Source of the DNA: Desulfobulbus sp.
GTDB lineage: Bacteria; Desulfobacterota; Desulfobulbia; Desulfobulbales; Desulfobulbaceae
Direction: 5' to 3'
NCBI GenBank assembly: GCA_030600525.1
Contig: JAUVLX010000208.1
Span: 1 to 6,351 of the forward strand
DNA: 6,351 bases
The notes under the pieces were generated by a model that saw only the letters and a program-made list of their open reading frames with translations, was not told where the DNA came from and did no database searches. Position numbers and translations under genes: made by a program. This document shows, one piece after another, positions 1 through 6,156 of the stretch; position 1 is the stretch's first letter, and every line of letters starts with the position of its first letter.

Positions 1-743
1 GACATGCCACCGGAGGTGACGATCAACTCTGCTCCCATTGCCAAACTTTTATGGATCTCCGCAGCTATATGCTGCGGATCATCAGGAGCAAAGCCGACAC
101 TAACGACTTCTGAATCCAGCGCCTTGAGCTTATCCCGTAGGACCTGCTCAAAACGATCTTCTATCCTTTTATAATAGACCTCACTGCCGGTAATTACCAG
201 TCCGGCTTTTACCGAACGTAATGGTTGAACACTGATAACACCCTGCTCCACGGTAGCTATAGAAACTGCCCGATTGACCAGCCGCCTCCTTGCCACCAAC
301 GGAATTAACCGGGTAGCCGCAACCTGCTCGCCCTTCTGCACAGGAGTATTTGCCTGCAAAGTGGCGCACATGACCTCCCCCAGCATATTAAATTGCAACA
401 AAGCATCTTTATTGATTTTTAAAATGCCGTTACAGGCTGCCTTGAGTGCCATTTTTCCTTCAACAACTTCATCGGCAAAATCAATTTGAGGACCTGCTAA
501 TGCCTTTGCAAGTAACAAACCTGCCTCATCTTCATGTATCTCTTCGGCAGTTAACTGCAAAACATAAATGTGTTCTTTACCTAGCCGACGAAGATGGTCG
601 ATATCTTCAGGCCGAATAATATGCCCCTTTTTAAAGGCACGTCCCTTAAACTCATCACGAACTATCTCTGTGATATCATGAGGAAGAACCATCCCAACTG
701 CCTGCCCCACAGGGATACTTTTCTTATGAGATATATCAGCCAT
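1..743 (-). CDS. Molybdopterin-binding protein, MoeA/MogA-like (partial, C-terminus off the left edge)
   Basis: The minus strand is open from ATG at 743 to the window edge, giving 247 residues that begin MADISHKKSIPVGQAVG. Residues about 9-62 form a conserved N-terminal segment (AVGMVLPHDIT, then EFKGRAFKKGHII and RLGKEHIYVL) typical of the roughly 340-residue molybdopterin-binding proteins of anaerobes. From about residue 178 a MoCF_biosynth fold begins: GLVITGSEVY, a following Asp/Arg-rich helix, a D-D-P turn, and the VTSGGM loop at the cut edge, which in this family contacts molybdopterin. The family resembles MoeA/MogA, which insert molybdate into the cofactor in the cytoplasm; whether this member is an enzyme or only a cofactor binder cannot be told. 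The start is well fixed because a TAG stop lies immediately upstream in frame, although the Shine-Dalgarno (GGAA) is modest. It follows feoB on the same strand after 334 bases, so it is probably transcribed separately. Family confidence is high; exact role is inference. Confidence 0.85.
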   Translation of the reverse strand, partial: MADISHKKSIPVGQAVGMVLPHDITEIVRDEFKGRAFKKGHIIRPEDIDHLRRLGKEHIYVLQLTAEEIHEDEAGLLLAKALAGPQIDFADEVVEGKMALKAACNGILKINKDALLQFNMLGEVMCATLQANTPVQKGEQVAATRLIPLVARRRLVNRAVSIATVEQGVISVQPLRSVKAGLVITGSEVYYKRIEDRFEQVLRDKLKALDSEVVSVGFAPDDPQHIAAEIHKSLAMGAELIVTSGGM

Positions 744-1077
744 CTAACCGTTCCGCACAAAATTTATTCATAAACATTCCAACTCGAGAAAAGGCTTATA
801 CAAACTGCAGATAATTACCAGCGCCAAATGTACCCCTTACAATAAAAAAAGCAACTCCACAGACACATCAACAATACACAATAATACAACTAGCCTGACC
901 GACTTCGCACAGACTACCTTTAAAATCGAATATGTGGTCGAATCAACGCTTTTATTTAGATTGAAGTCTCTACAGAAAACTATAGAGAGCTCAACTCTTC
1001 CCGAAAAGCCCTTACCTGCATGAGCCTAAACAGGTATCCACAGTTCCGTCTTCATGTCACATGTTTCGCCAAAGGTA
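744..1077. other. Intergenic gap between feoB and the molybdopterin-binding gene
   Basis: I see no gene in these 334 bases on either strand. On the minus strand a TATAAG hexamer (795-800) could be a -10 box for the molybdopterin-binding gene, giving a leader of about 45 nucleotides, but no good -35 lies at the usual distance. Just past the feoB stop, TACCTG (1013-1018) and CAGGTA (1031-1036) form a six-base inverted repeat with a 12-base loop. It has no proper T-tract on the minus strand, so it is at best a weak transcript end. The rest is AT-rich sequence with no recognisable element. Confidence 0.5.
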
Positions 1078-3222
1078 TTATGTACATTTTTTTACTATCG
1101 GCAAAGGAGCAACAACCTTATGCCGTACTCCCTGCTCCTTCTTGCCCAACAGATGCAACCATCCGTAGATGAATCCCAGGGTAACAATAGAAATGAATAT
1201 ATAGAAAATATTATGTCCCTCTGTTACCTGGTAGAAAAACGTTGCGACCGACCAGGCAAGCAGAGTCGAATAAATGGCCATGACGGCAGCATAGTAGCCC
1301 CCCATTTCCTGGCGAGCCGCGCCAATAACAGCGAGACAGGGAAAATACATCAACACAAACAGCATATAGGCAAAAGCTGAAAACACCGTAAAATGTGCAG
1401 CAATATGGACATAGACAGAATTGTCTGCGCCAATCTCCTCAGAAACAGTCTGCTGATCTTCTCCTATCAGGCTCAGACCCAGTAAGTCAAAACTGCTGAC
1501 AACACCTACCAGCCCTTCTCCAACCGTGGTAAACGCCTCTGTTATTGATCCGCCAATATCAAGGATCTCTTTCTTCTCTGCTGCTTTTCCAGCACCACCA
1601 TTCTCGATCATTTCCATGGAAACATAGAGTGCGTTAACAGTGCCCACAATGGCTTCCTTGGCAAAAAGCCCGGTAAAAAGGGCCACTGAAGCTGGCCAAT
1701 TCTCTTTACTGATTCCCATGGGTACAAAGACAGGAGAAATAGCCTTCCCTGCATAGGCCAGTACGGACGATTGGGAATCCTCATTACCAAAACTGATCGC
1801 CCCTTTTTCATAACCGATGGAGTTAAGAATACTGAGGACAAACACCGCAGAAACAACGATGACACCGGCGCGCCTGATAAAGGATCGAAGGCGCAGCCAT
1901 GCACTCTTGAAAACTGCCCCCATTCGAGGTGCATGATATAACGGCAGGTCCATCACAAAATGTGAAGGAGTCCCCTTAAAAAGAGTATTTTTAAGAAAGA
2001 ATCCAGTCAAAATGGCCATAAGCAGACCACTGAGATAGATCAAAAAGACTGCAAGCCCCGAATACGCGCCAAAAAGCGCTGTGCAAAAAAGGGCATATAC
2101 TGGCAGACGTGCGCCACAGGACATAAAGGGTGCCATAAAAATGGTCATGAAACGATCTCTTTTTGTCGTGAGCGTTCGCGCAGCCATAACCGCTGGAACC
2201 GTACAACCAAATCCAACCACCATCGGAATAAAAGCCGAGCCCGGCAGGCCAATTTTACGCATAAAGCGATCAGCCACCACACCAACCCTTGCCATGTAGC
2301 CAAGGTCTTCAAGAATGGCGAGGGCAAGGAACATAAAAAAAACAACCGGCACAAAGGTGGCAACAGTTTGACACCCAGCACCTATCCCACCTGCGATCAT
2401 CACAGTCAACCAATCAGGACTGCCTATTGCATCCAGCATCCTTTCGGGTATATCCATAAACACCAAACCGCCTAAGATATCGAAAAAATCGATAAAAACA
2501 GAACCAAGCCCGATGGAAAACCAGAAGGTGATAAACATGGCAACAAGAAAAAGAGGGATCGCGGCAAAGCGATTCATCACTATGTTGTCAATTTTGTTGG
2601 TCAGATTTTCTCTCCGGTCTTTCCGCTCCCTGGCTACCCTGCTGCAAATCATATCGATATGGCTATATTTTTTAACCGTATCTAAAACCTCTTGGGTGGA
2701 TGCGTGTGAGTCATGTACGGGGAGGTCAGCGACAACACGCTCAATACATTTCACCGCTTTTTTCACCGAAACTTTATCGACAGCAACAACAGGGATAACA
2801 GGAACTCCAAGCTCTTCACTTAACTGTTCTATATCAATCTCCAAACCTTCTCTCTCTGCCACATCGAGCATGTTGAGCAGTACTATAATTTGATTGGTCC
2901 GCTCTTTCAAATCCATAGTGAGATAAAGGTTGCGGGATAAATTGGTCGCATCAACCACGTTGAGGATAAGGTCGTACTCACCATTTCGAATAACAAGCTC
3001 AGCCACCTTCTGATCTTCCGTATCAGGGCTAAGATTATATGTACCCGGAAGGTCAACAAGCTCCACCCTGCTCTTTTGCAGCGGAAAGGTCCCTTCAATT
3101 TTTTCCACCGTCACACCGGGCCAGTTACCGACCTTCTGCCGTGCGCCGGTCAGGCTATTAAAAAGCGTTGTCTTCCCGCAATTAGGAACACCAGCAATAG
3201 CAATTCTTTCAACGGTATGCAT
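1078..3222 (-). CDS. feoB: Ferrous iron transporter FeoB
   Basis: This 714-residue inner-membrane protein imports Fe2+. Its cytosolic GTPase domain shows G1 GVPNCGKT (11-18), switch I around NWPGVTVE with Thr38, G3 DLPG (57-60) and G4 NMLD (117-120). A helical linker reaches to about residue 215, and hydrophobic segments begin near 220. The two inverted gate regions are clear: GFGCTVPAVMAARTL with Cys340, and APFMSCGARLPVY with Cys369. A later FAKEAIVGT motif and C-terminal helices complete the family pattern. Length is within the normal range (E. coli FeoB is 773 residues). I chose ATG at 3222 rather than the ATG at 3258 because it places G1 at the usual distance from the N-terminus, follows a GAGG Shine-Dalgarno by nine bases, and begins one base after the feoA stop; the longer form would overlap feoA. 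No feoC follows. No frameshift or missing key residue is visible. Confidence 0.97.
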   Translation of the reverse strand: MHTVERIAIAGVPNCGKTTLFNSLTGARQKVGNWPGVTVEKIEGTFPLQKSRVELVDLPGTYNLSPDTEDQKVAELVIRNGEYDLILNVVDATNLSRNLYLTMDLKERTNQIIVLLNMLDVAEREGLEIDIEQLSEELGVPVIPVVAVDKVSVKKAVKCIERVVADLPVHDSHASTQEVLDTVKKYSHIDMICSRVARERKDRRENLTNKIDNIVMNRFAAIPLFLVAMFITFWFSIGLGSVFIDFFDILGGLVFMDIPERMLDAIGSPDWLTVMIAGGIGAGCQTVATFVPVVFFMFLALAILEDLGYMARVGVVADRFMRKIGLPGSAFIPMVVGFGCTVPAVMAARTLTTKRDRFMTIFMAPFMSCGARLPVYALFCTALFGAYSGLAVFLIYLSGLLMAILTGFFLKNTLFKGTPSHFVMDLPLYHAPRMGAVFKSAWLRLRSFIRRAGVIVVSAVFVLSILNSIGYEKGAISFGNEDSQSSVLAYAGKAISPVFVPMGISKENWPASVALFTGLFAKEAIVGTVNALYVSMEMIENGGAGKAAEKKEILDIGGSITEAFTTVGEGLVGVVSSFDLLGLSLIGEDQQTVSEEIGADNSVYVHIAAHFTVFSAFAYMLFVLMYFPCLAVIGAARQEMGGYYAAVMAIYSTLLAWSVATFFYQVTEGHNIFYIFISIVTLGFIYGWLHLLGKKEQGVRHKVVAPLPIVKKCT

Positions 3223-3223
3223 G

Positions 3224-3460
3224 TTACAGTTCCTCAACTCTGATCTGATTGGCTTCATTTTTCCTAAGCGCTATCCTGCTTCCTCGAATATGGACCACTA
3301 TGGGGTCTCCGATTTTAGCTGAAGCCAGTTCAACCGGTGTTCCTTCGACAAAACCCATTTTATAAAGTTTATCGGTGTACTCGACTGACTGTGTATCAAC
3401 ACCTATAACCTGATAAGTGATGCCAGACTGCATCTGTGTCAGAACTGTTTGTAATGCCAT
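3224..3460 (-). CDS. feoA: Ferrous iron transport protein A, SH3-like
   Basis: This 78-residue cytosolic protein is the small partner of FeoB, which it is thought to assist or regulate through an SH3-like beta barrel. Visible family features are the MGFVEGTPVELASAKIGDPIVVHIRGSRIALRKNEA stretch, read here in parts: MGFVEGTPVE (the turn after the first strands), then GDPIVVHIRG and SRIALRKNEA, the FeoA signature near the C-terminus. Length matches the family (E. coli FeoA is 75 residues). The start is ATG at 3460, not the upstream ATG at 3499, because an AAGGAG Shine-Dalgarno sits seven bases before it and the extra 13 residues are not family-like. It is the first gene of the operon and ends one base before feoB, implying translational coupling. 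Regulation by a DtxR-type repressor is suggested by the upstream boxes. Confidence 0.93.
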   Translation of the reverse strand: MALQTVLTQMQSGITYQVIGVDTQSVEYTDKLYKMGFVEGTPVELASAKIGDPIVVHIRGSRIALRKNEANQIRVEEL

Positions 3461-3467
3461 GCCGTTT

Positions 3468-3473
3468 CTCCTT
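3468..3473 (-). promoter_or_regulatory. Ribosome binding site of feoA
   Basis: AAGGAG on the minus strand, seven bases before ATG at 3460. It decides the feoA start against the longer reading frame beginning at 3499. Confidence 0.85.
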
Positions 3474-3480
3474 AAAGATG

Positions 3481-3509
3481 TATATATATAACTGGACAAG
3501 ATATATGAA
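3481..3509 (-). promoter_or_regulatory. Candidate feoAB promoter
   Basis: On the minus strand TTCATA (3509-3504) and TATATA (3486-3481) are 17 bases apart, each matching four of six consensus bases. This would start transcription near 3474, leaving almost no leader before the Shine-Dalgarno. An alternative uses TATATC (3505-3500) as the -10, with the -35 falling at 3528-3523 inside the nearer operator-like box. That suits repression better, but its -35 (TGTGCT) is poor. The AT-rich stretch makes exact assignment uncertain. Confidence 0.4.
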
Positions 3510-3520
3510 CGAGGGCGAAG

Positions 3521-3539
3521 TTAGCACAGCCTAAGTTAA
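3521..3539. promoter_or_regulatory. DtxR/IdeR-like operator, feo-proximal box
   Basis: The plus strand reads TTAGCACAGCCTAAGTTAA. It matches 14 of 19 positions of the DtxR consensus TTAGGTTAGCCTAACCTAA and keeps the TTAGN-N4-CCTAA core in register. It lies 60-80 bases upstream of feoA, where a metal-loaded repressor could block the promoter. DtxR-family regulators control iron uptake genes in several bacterial groups; its use here is inference, as no regulator gene is in the window. Confidence 0.55.
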
Positions 3540-3554
3540 AGGGCAATATCTTTT

Positions 3555-3573
3555 TTAGGTCACCCTAACTCGA
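3555..3573. promoter_or_regulatory. DtxR/IdeR-like operator, feo-distal box
   Basis: The plus strand reads TTAGGTCACCCTAACTCGA, again 14 of 19 matches to the DtxR consensus, with a perfect TTAGG-N4-CCTAA inverted repeat (3555-3559 and 3564-3568). It starts 34 bp from the nearer box, so both would face nearly the same side of the helix. It is about 145 bases from the promoter of the divergent hydrolase gene, so feoAB is the more likely target. Confidence 0.55.
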
Positions 3574-3717
3574 GACGGCAAGTAGGGACAAAACAGACAA
3601 TAGATTTTGGGCGATAGTGCAAAGAAACTGACAACTCCGATTGATAGGTAAAATTAAAAAAACCGGGATATTGACAGCCCACAGAGATATTTTCATCCGC
3701 TTTTAAGGTCTCAGGTC
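3574..3717. other. Non-coding middle part of the divergent feoA/hydrolase spacer
   Basis: The spacer between feoA (start 3460) and the hydrolase start (3810) is 349 bases. Besides the feo promoter region, two operator-like boxes and the hydrolase promoter, annotated separately, this middle part shows no gene. A minus-strand open frame across it has no family resemblance and ends inside the distal box; I treat it as chance. Confidence 0.6.
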
Positions 3718-3747
3718 TTGATTGAACAAGTAAGGTAGGAATATAAT
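3718..3747 (+). promoter_or_regulatory. Sigma-70-type promoter of the hydrolase gene
   Basis: TTGATT (3718-3723) and a perfect TATAAT (3742-3747) are separated by 18 bases. Transcription would begin near 3754, giving a leader of roughly 56 nucleotides before ATG 3810. This is the best-looking promoter in the window. Confidence 0.65.
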
Positions 3748-3809
3748 GAGGTGTGAACCATAACCTTTCAGCAATGCTGCCATACCTTGGAAGACAGAAA
3801 CACATACCG

Positions 3810-4883
3810 ATGAAAGCGAATCTTATAAAATGGCTAAAAAAAACCTTTTCTCCCCTAAGAATCACAGGGTTGGCAGTGTTACTACTTATCCTATGGCAAT
3901 TGCAGAGCACCACAAACACAGAAAATAACAAACAGCTACGGAGCCAGATTCGGCAAAAAATAGTGACGACATTCCCGGAGGAAGCAAAACTGTTTTCTCA
4001 AACCATAGGCTTATTCTCTTATGGTGCTGCGCCAGAGCTGGCAGTTTCCCTTGACCTCAATCGTCCATCAGTTGTTCTCGTCCACGGCCTGGATGACCCT
4101 GGAAAAGTGTGGATGAACCTTGCTCCGGCACTTCTCACCCAAGGGTATAATGTGTGGCTGCTGAATTATCCCAATGACCAACCCGTTACCGAGTCGAGCC
4201 AGTTGTTTGCCGAAGAGTTGCAAGATCTCAGAAAGCGTGGTGTTACGAATGTCGACATTGTCGCCCACAGTATGGGTGGTCTTATTTCCCGGGATCTGTT
4301 GACCAGCCCAAGTATACAATACAAAAAATTACAAGCTGAAGACCGTGTGCCGAAAAACAACACGCTTATAATGGTGGGAACCCCTAACCATGGATCACAG
4401 GTTGCACGCTTCCATTTACTTGGGGAAATCAGGGACCACCTTGTTCGGTTGATGAATGGAGGGACAAGTTGGCTGGATGCTTTTTTTGATGGCGCAGGAG
4501 AGGCTCAGATCGACCTCTTACCAGACAGTGCCTTTCTGACTGAACTCAATCAGCGGCCACATCCGAAGGAGGTTGATACCCTTATCATTGCAGGTGTTTC
4601 CTCTCCCTGGAATAAAGATGACATCACCCAGATGAAGGACAACATCAAGAAAATGGTTCCTGAATTTGGGCAAGAAGTAGACATGATGGGGGAATATATG
4701 CAGTCCATGATTAATGGCCTGGGCGATGGTCTGGTTACGGTTGACTCAACCCGTTTGCAAGGCATTCCCCACATCACTGTCAAAGGAACGCACCTGTCGA
4801 TGATCCGCAACATCAGTACTGCAAGCCAGAGGGTTCCACCGGCCATCCCTGTTATCATAAAAAAGTTGGCAGAACCCAGGTGA
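3810..4883 (+). CDS. Membrane-anchored or secreted alpha/beta hydrolase (lipase/esterase type)
   Basis: This 357-residue protein belongs to the serine lipase/esterase group of alpha/beta hydrolases (PGAP1/DUF676-like). Residues 1-17 are basic and 18-29 hydrophobic (ITGLAVLLLILW), an uncleaved anchor or signal peptide that would place the catalytic domain outside the inner membrane. The oxyanion region is VLVHGLDD (His92-Gly93). The nucleophile elbow is AHSMGG with Ser154. Candidate acids are Asp306 in GLGDGLVTVD or Asp312 after it. His328 in VKGTHLSM is the likely base. GTPNHGS after the elbow is also typical of lipases. The substrate is unknown; an ester or lipid is inferred. The start is less certain: the frame is open to GTG 3753, but that codon sits at the predicted transcription start, and ATG 3810 puts the anchor at the N-terminus, though its Shine-Dalgarno is weak. 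The gene stands alone, divergent from feoAB and closed by a terminator. Confidence 0.85.
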   Translation: MKANLIKWLKKTFSPLRITGLAVLLLILWQLQSTTNTENNKQLRSQIRQKIVTTFPEEAKLFSQTIGLFSYGAAPELAVSLDLNRPSVVLVHGLDDPGKVWMNLAPALLTQGYNVWLLNYPNDQPVTESSQLFAEELQDLRKRGVTNVDIVAHSMGGLISRDLLTSPSIQYKKLQAEDRVPKNNTLIMVGTPNHGSQVARFHLLGEIRDHLVRLMNGGTSWLDAFFDGAGEAQIDLLPDSAFLTELNQRPHPKEVDTLIIAGVSSPWNKDDITQMKDNIKKMVPEFGQEVDMMGEYMQSMINGLGDGLVTVDSTRLQGIPHITVKGTHLSMIRNISTASQRVPPAIPVIIKKLAEPR

Positions 4884-4910
4884 CATGTCCACAGCCACTG
4901 CCCCCCTGCC

Positions 4911-4945
4911 AGCTTCTCCCGACGAGGTCGGCCTAGCTCTTTTTT
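4911..4945 (+). terminator. Rho-independent terminator of the hydrolase gene
   Basis: CCGAC (4919-4923) and GTCGG (4927-4931) form a five-pair stem around a GAG loop. It is extended by AGCT/AGCT (4911-4914 and 4935-4938) across a small internal loop, and six Ts follow at 4940-4945. It lies 28 bases after the hydrolase stop. Confidence 0.75.
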
Positions 4946-5019
4946 ATGCTCCCATCATATAATGTGTTTACGGATTTTTGTAACCAGTAGCTCCGCTAAA
5001 ATAACAACCGTAAAAACTG

Positions 5020-5220
5020 TCATGCTACCTTTCCCCCGGCTTTTTCCCAGGTGCGCTGATCAGCAACAATCAGGTAATGTTGTCCATCAATTATTTCTGC
5101 TGCTGCTTGTTCTAGAGCTGCAAAGGCATCGCGACTGTAGAACAATTTCTCGGTTGGTATATGGTGCCGCTTGCCGCAAACGCAATCAAAGGTAGTCCCC
5201 AGTAAAGTCTTCAAATCCAT
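5020..5220 (-). pseudogene. Remnant of sn-glycerol-1-phosphate dehydrogenase (N-terminal fragment)
   Basis: ATG at 5220 opens a 66-residue frame, MDLKTLLGTTFDCVCGK onward, ending in TWEKAGGKVA and a TGA. It resembles the start of bacterial NAD(P)-dependent sn-glycerol-1-phosphate dehydrogenases (AraM/EgsA, iron-ADH-like fold): a CxCGKxHxxPT segment (residues 14-24), a helix, then the YLIVADQRTWEKAG strand-turn-helix leading into nucleotide binding. The full enzymes are several times longer and need later metal-binding histidines, all absent. Past the stop no frame resumes the family; one neighbouring frame (MTVFTVVILAEL) runs only 22 residues to another stop near the hydrolase terminator. I therefore call it a truncated relic. 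GGAA seven bases before the ATG is a plausible old ribosome site. The frame also opens further upstream at 5283, but those 21 residues are not family-like. Alternatively it may be a genuine small protein. The family call is from memory of motifs and moderately sure. Confidence 0.55.
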
Positions 5221-5393
5221 GATAGTTCCAATACAGTAGTGATAGAATTGTGGTAGCGAAAAAGCGACAATAATCTTGTTCATTTCCCACCATAATCGAC
5301 ATATCCCAAATACGCCGCCATTTGCATGAATTTACTCCACCAAAACAGATATCCTATCCAAAAATAGACTGCCTCGAAATTCCAGCTTTATGC

Positions 5394-5399
5394 TATACT
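5394..5399 (+). promoter_or_regulatory. Extended -10 promoter of the lipoprotein gene
   Basis: TATACT preceded by TGC makes an extended -10 element (TGnTATACT, 5391-5399). No good -35 lies 16-18 bases upstream, which extended -10 promoters can tolerate. Transcription would start near 5406, about 33 bases before the lipoprotein ATG. Confidence 0.55.
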
Positions 5400-5438
5400 G
5401 CTTTAAAATTAATAAATGTGTTCTTGTATGGAGACCTT

Positions 5439-5756
5439 ATGCAGCTGCGCACTCAACACCTACTTTGCTTTTCCGTCCTGCTCGCTCTTTCTGCCTGTAA
5501 CCGCGAACAGCCACCATTTGAAACAAAATACACATCCCCTAATGATGTGATGGTCACCTATCAAGGTAAAAACTATCATCTCAACCGTTTTCAAAAAAAG
5601 GGTTGTCTCCCCTTTCAATACAATTTTGAAAACGATGGCGACCTTGACCTGATGCTCAACGGTAAAGAATACGAAATAGACAGCCCCTATGATAGAGACA
5701 AAAAACTAACAACACACCCCCATTGCCACCATCAGATACAAAAACAATTCACCTAA
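5439..5756 (+). CDS. Small lipoprotein of unknown function
   Basis: The 105-residue product starts with a lipoprotein signal peptide: MQLRTQH, a hydrophobic run, and the lipobox LSAC with Cys20 as the predicted lipidation site. Asn21 at +2 is not the classical Asp retention signal, so the inner versus outer membrane is undecided. The mature part is about 85 residues, polar, with VMVTYQGKNYHLN and then ENDGDLDLMLNGKEYEID, the latter loosely like an acidic metal-binding or beta-hairpin turn. Cys56 and Cys96 could form a disulfide; the tail is His-rich (HPHCHH). I do not recognise the family. The start is ATG 5439, with GGAGA six bases upstream. The frame also opens at 5322, but the extra 39 residues would bury the signal peptide and begin upstream of the promoter. 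It is followed after 22 bases by another small gene, probably co-transcribed. Confidence 0.8.
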   Translation: MQLRTQHLLCFSVLLALSACNREQPPFETKYTSPNDVMVTYQGKNYHLNRFQKKGCLPFQYNFENDGDLDLMLNGKEYEIDSPYDRDKKLTTHPHCHHQIQKQFT

Positions 5757-5778
5757 CTTTTTTACAGGAATCTTAAAT

Positions 5779-5958
5779 ATGGAATTACATGAAAATCAAG
5801 CAGCGCTTGTGCTAACAATTGATGACAAGGGAGAAGTCTCCGTTGACGTTGCAGCACAAGACAGCACGTCTTTACCGGCAGAGGTCTGCAATGCTATTGC
5901 GATGAAGCTTATCGGCGATGAAAATTTTCAGGAAGAAATAATGGGGTCAAGAAAGTAG
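5779..5958 (+). CDS. Hypothetical 59-residue acidic protein
   Basis: ATG at 5779, eight bases after an AGGAA Shine-Dalgarno, opens a 59-codon frame ending in TAG at 5958. The product begins MELHENQAALVLTIDDKGEVSVDV and ends FQEEIMGSRK. It has a beta-hairpin-like N-terminal half (ALVLTIDDKGEVSVDV), a short linker, then an apparently amphipathic helix (PAEVCNAIAMKLIGDENFQEEIMG). There is no signal peptide or membrane segment, so it should be cytoplasmic. Net charge is acidic. I do not recognise the family. Its placement 22 bases after the lipoprotein stop suggests one transcript. Support for a real gene is the ribosome site, position, sensible residue pattern and absence of a competing frame; the short length keeps confidence moderate. 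Confidence 0.65.
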   Translation: MELHENQAALVLTIDDKGEVSVDVAAQDSTSLPAEVCNAIAMKLIGDENFQEEIMGSRK

Positions 5959-5961
5959 TGC

Positions 5962-5980
5962 TACGGCTCATCCGGCCGTA
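5962..5980. repeat. Hairpin just after the 59-residue gene
   Basis: TACGGC (5962-5967) and GCCGTA (5975-5980) form a perfect six-pair stem with a seven-base loop, four bases after the TAG. No T-run follows, so it is not a textbook terminator. It may protect the transcript end or assist termination. Confidence 0.4.
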
Positions 5981-6019
5981 AGATGGACACATGATCAAAA
6001 GTGGTGGTTTGCCAAGGCT

Positions 6020-6045
6020 GGGCCTCTCGATTCTGCCCTTTTTAT
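6020..6045 (+). terminator. Weak candidate terminator for the lipoprotein transcript
   Basis: GGGC (6020-6023) and GCCC (6035-6038) pair around an 11-base loop and are followed by TTTTTATTTT. The T-tract is good but the four-pair stem is weak. Confidence 0.35.
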
Positions 6046-6156
6046 TTTGTTGATGGGGAGTATCCTCAACACTGTGCCAGGGACTTAGAAGGAGATAACC
6101 TTTCAAGAAAACAAATTACTGCGTATTTACTGATGGGCACTCGCGTAAAAAGGCCA

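Noticed and set aside
840..862. Sigma-54-like promoter (TGGCGC then TGCA, minus strand) before the molybdopterin-binding gene
   Set aside because: The spacing between the GG and GC elements is several bases too long for sigma-54.
1013..1036. Terminator of feoB
   Set aside because: The TACCTG/CAGGTA stem has a 12-base loop and no T-tract after it on the minus strand, so I list it only as an inverted repeat.
1019..1037. Third DtxR-like box downstream of feoB
   Set aside because: Only about 10 of 19 positions match and it is not upstream of a gene start; this is close to chance.
1054..1380. Plus-strand open frame of 108 codons over the end of feoB
   Set aside because: It lies antisense to the well-supported C-terminal region of FeoB and has no family resemblance.
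1608..1934. Second minus-strand frame inside feoB
   Set aside because: It is an out-of-frame shadow of the FeoB membrane domain; hydrophobicity comes from the same bases.
3560..3931. Minus-strand open frame of 123 codons across the divergent spacer and hydrolase start
   Set aside because: It overlaps the hydrolase promoter and N-terminus, shows no recognisable domain, and ends inside the distal operator-like box.
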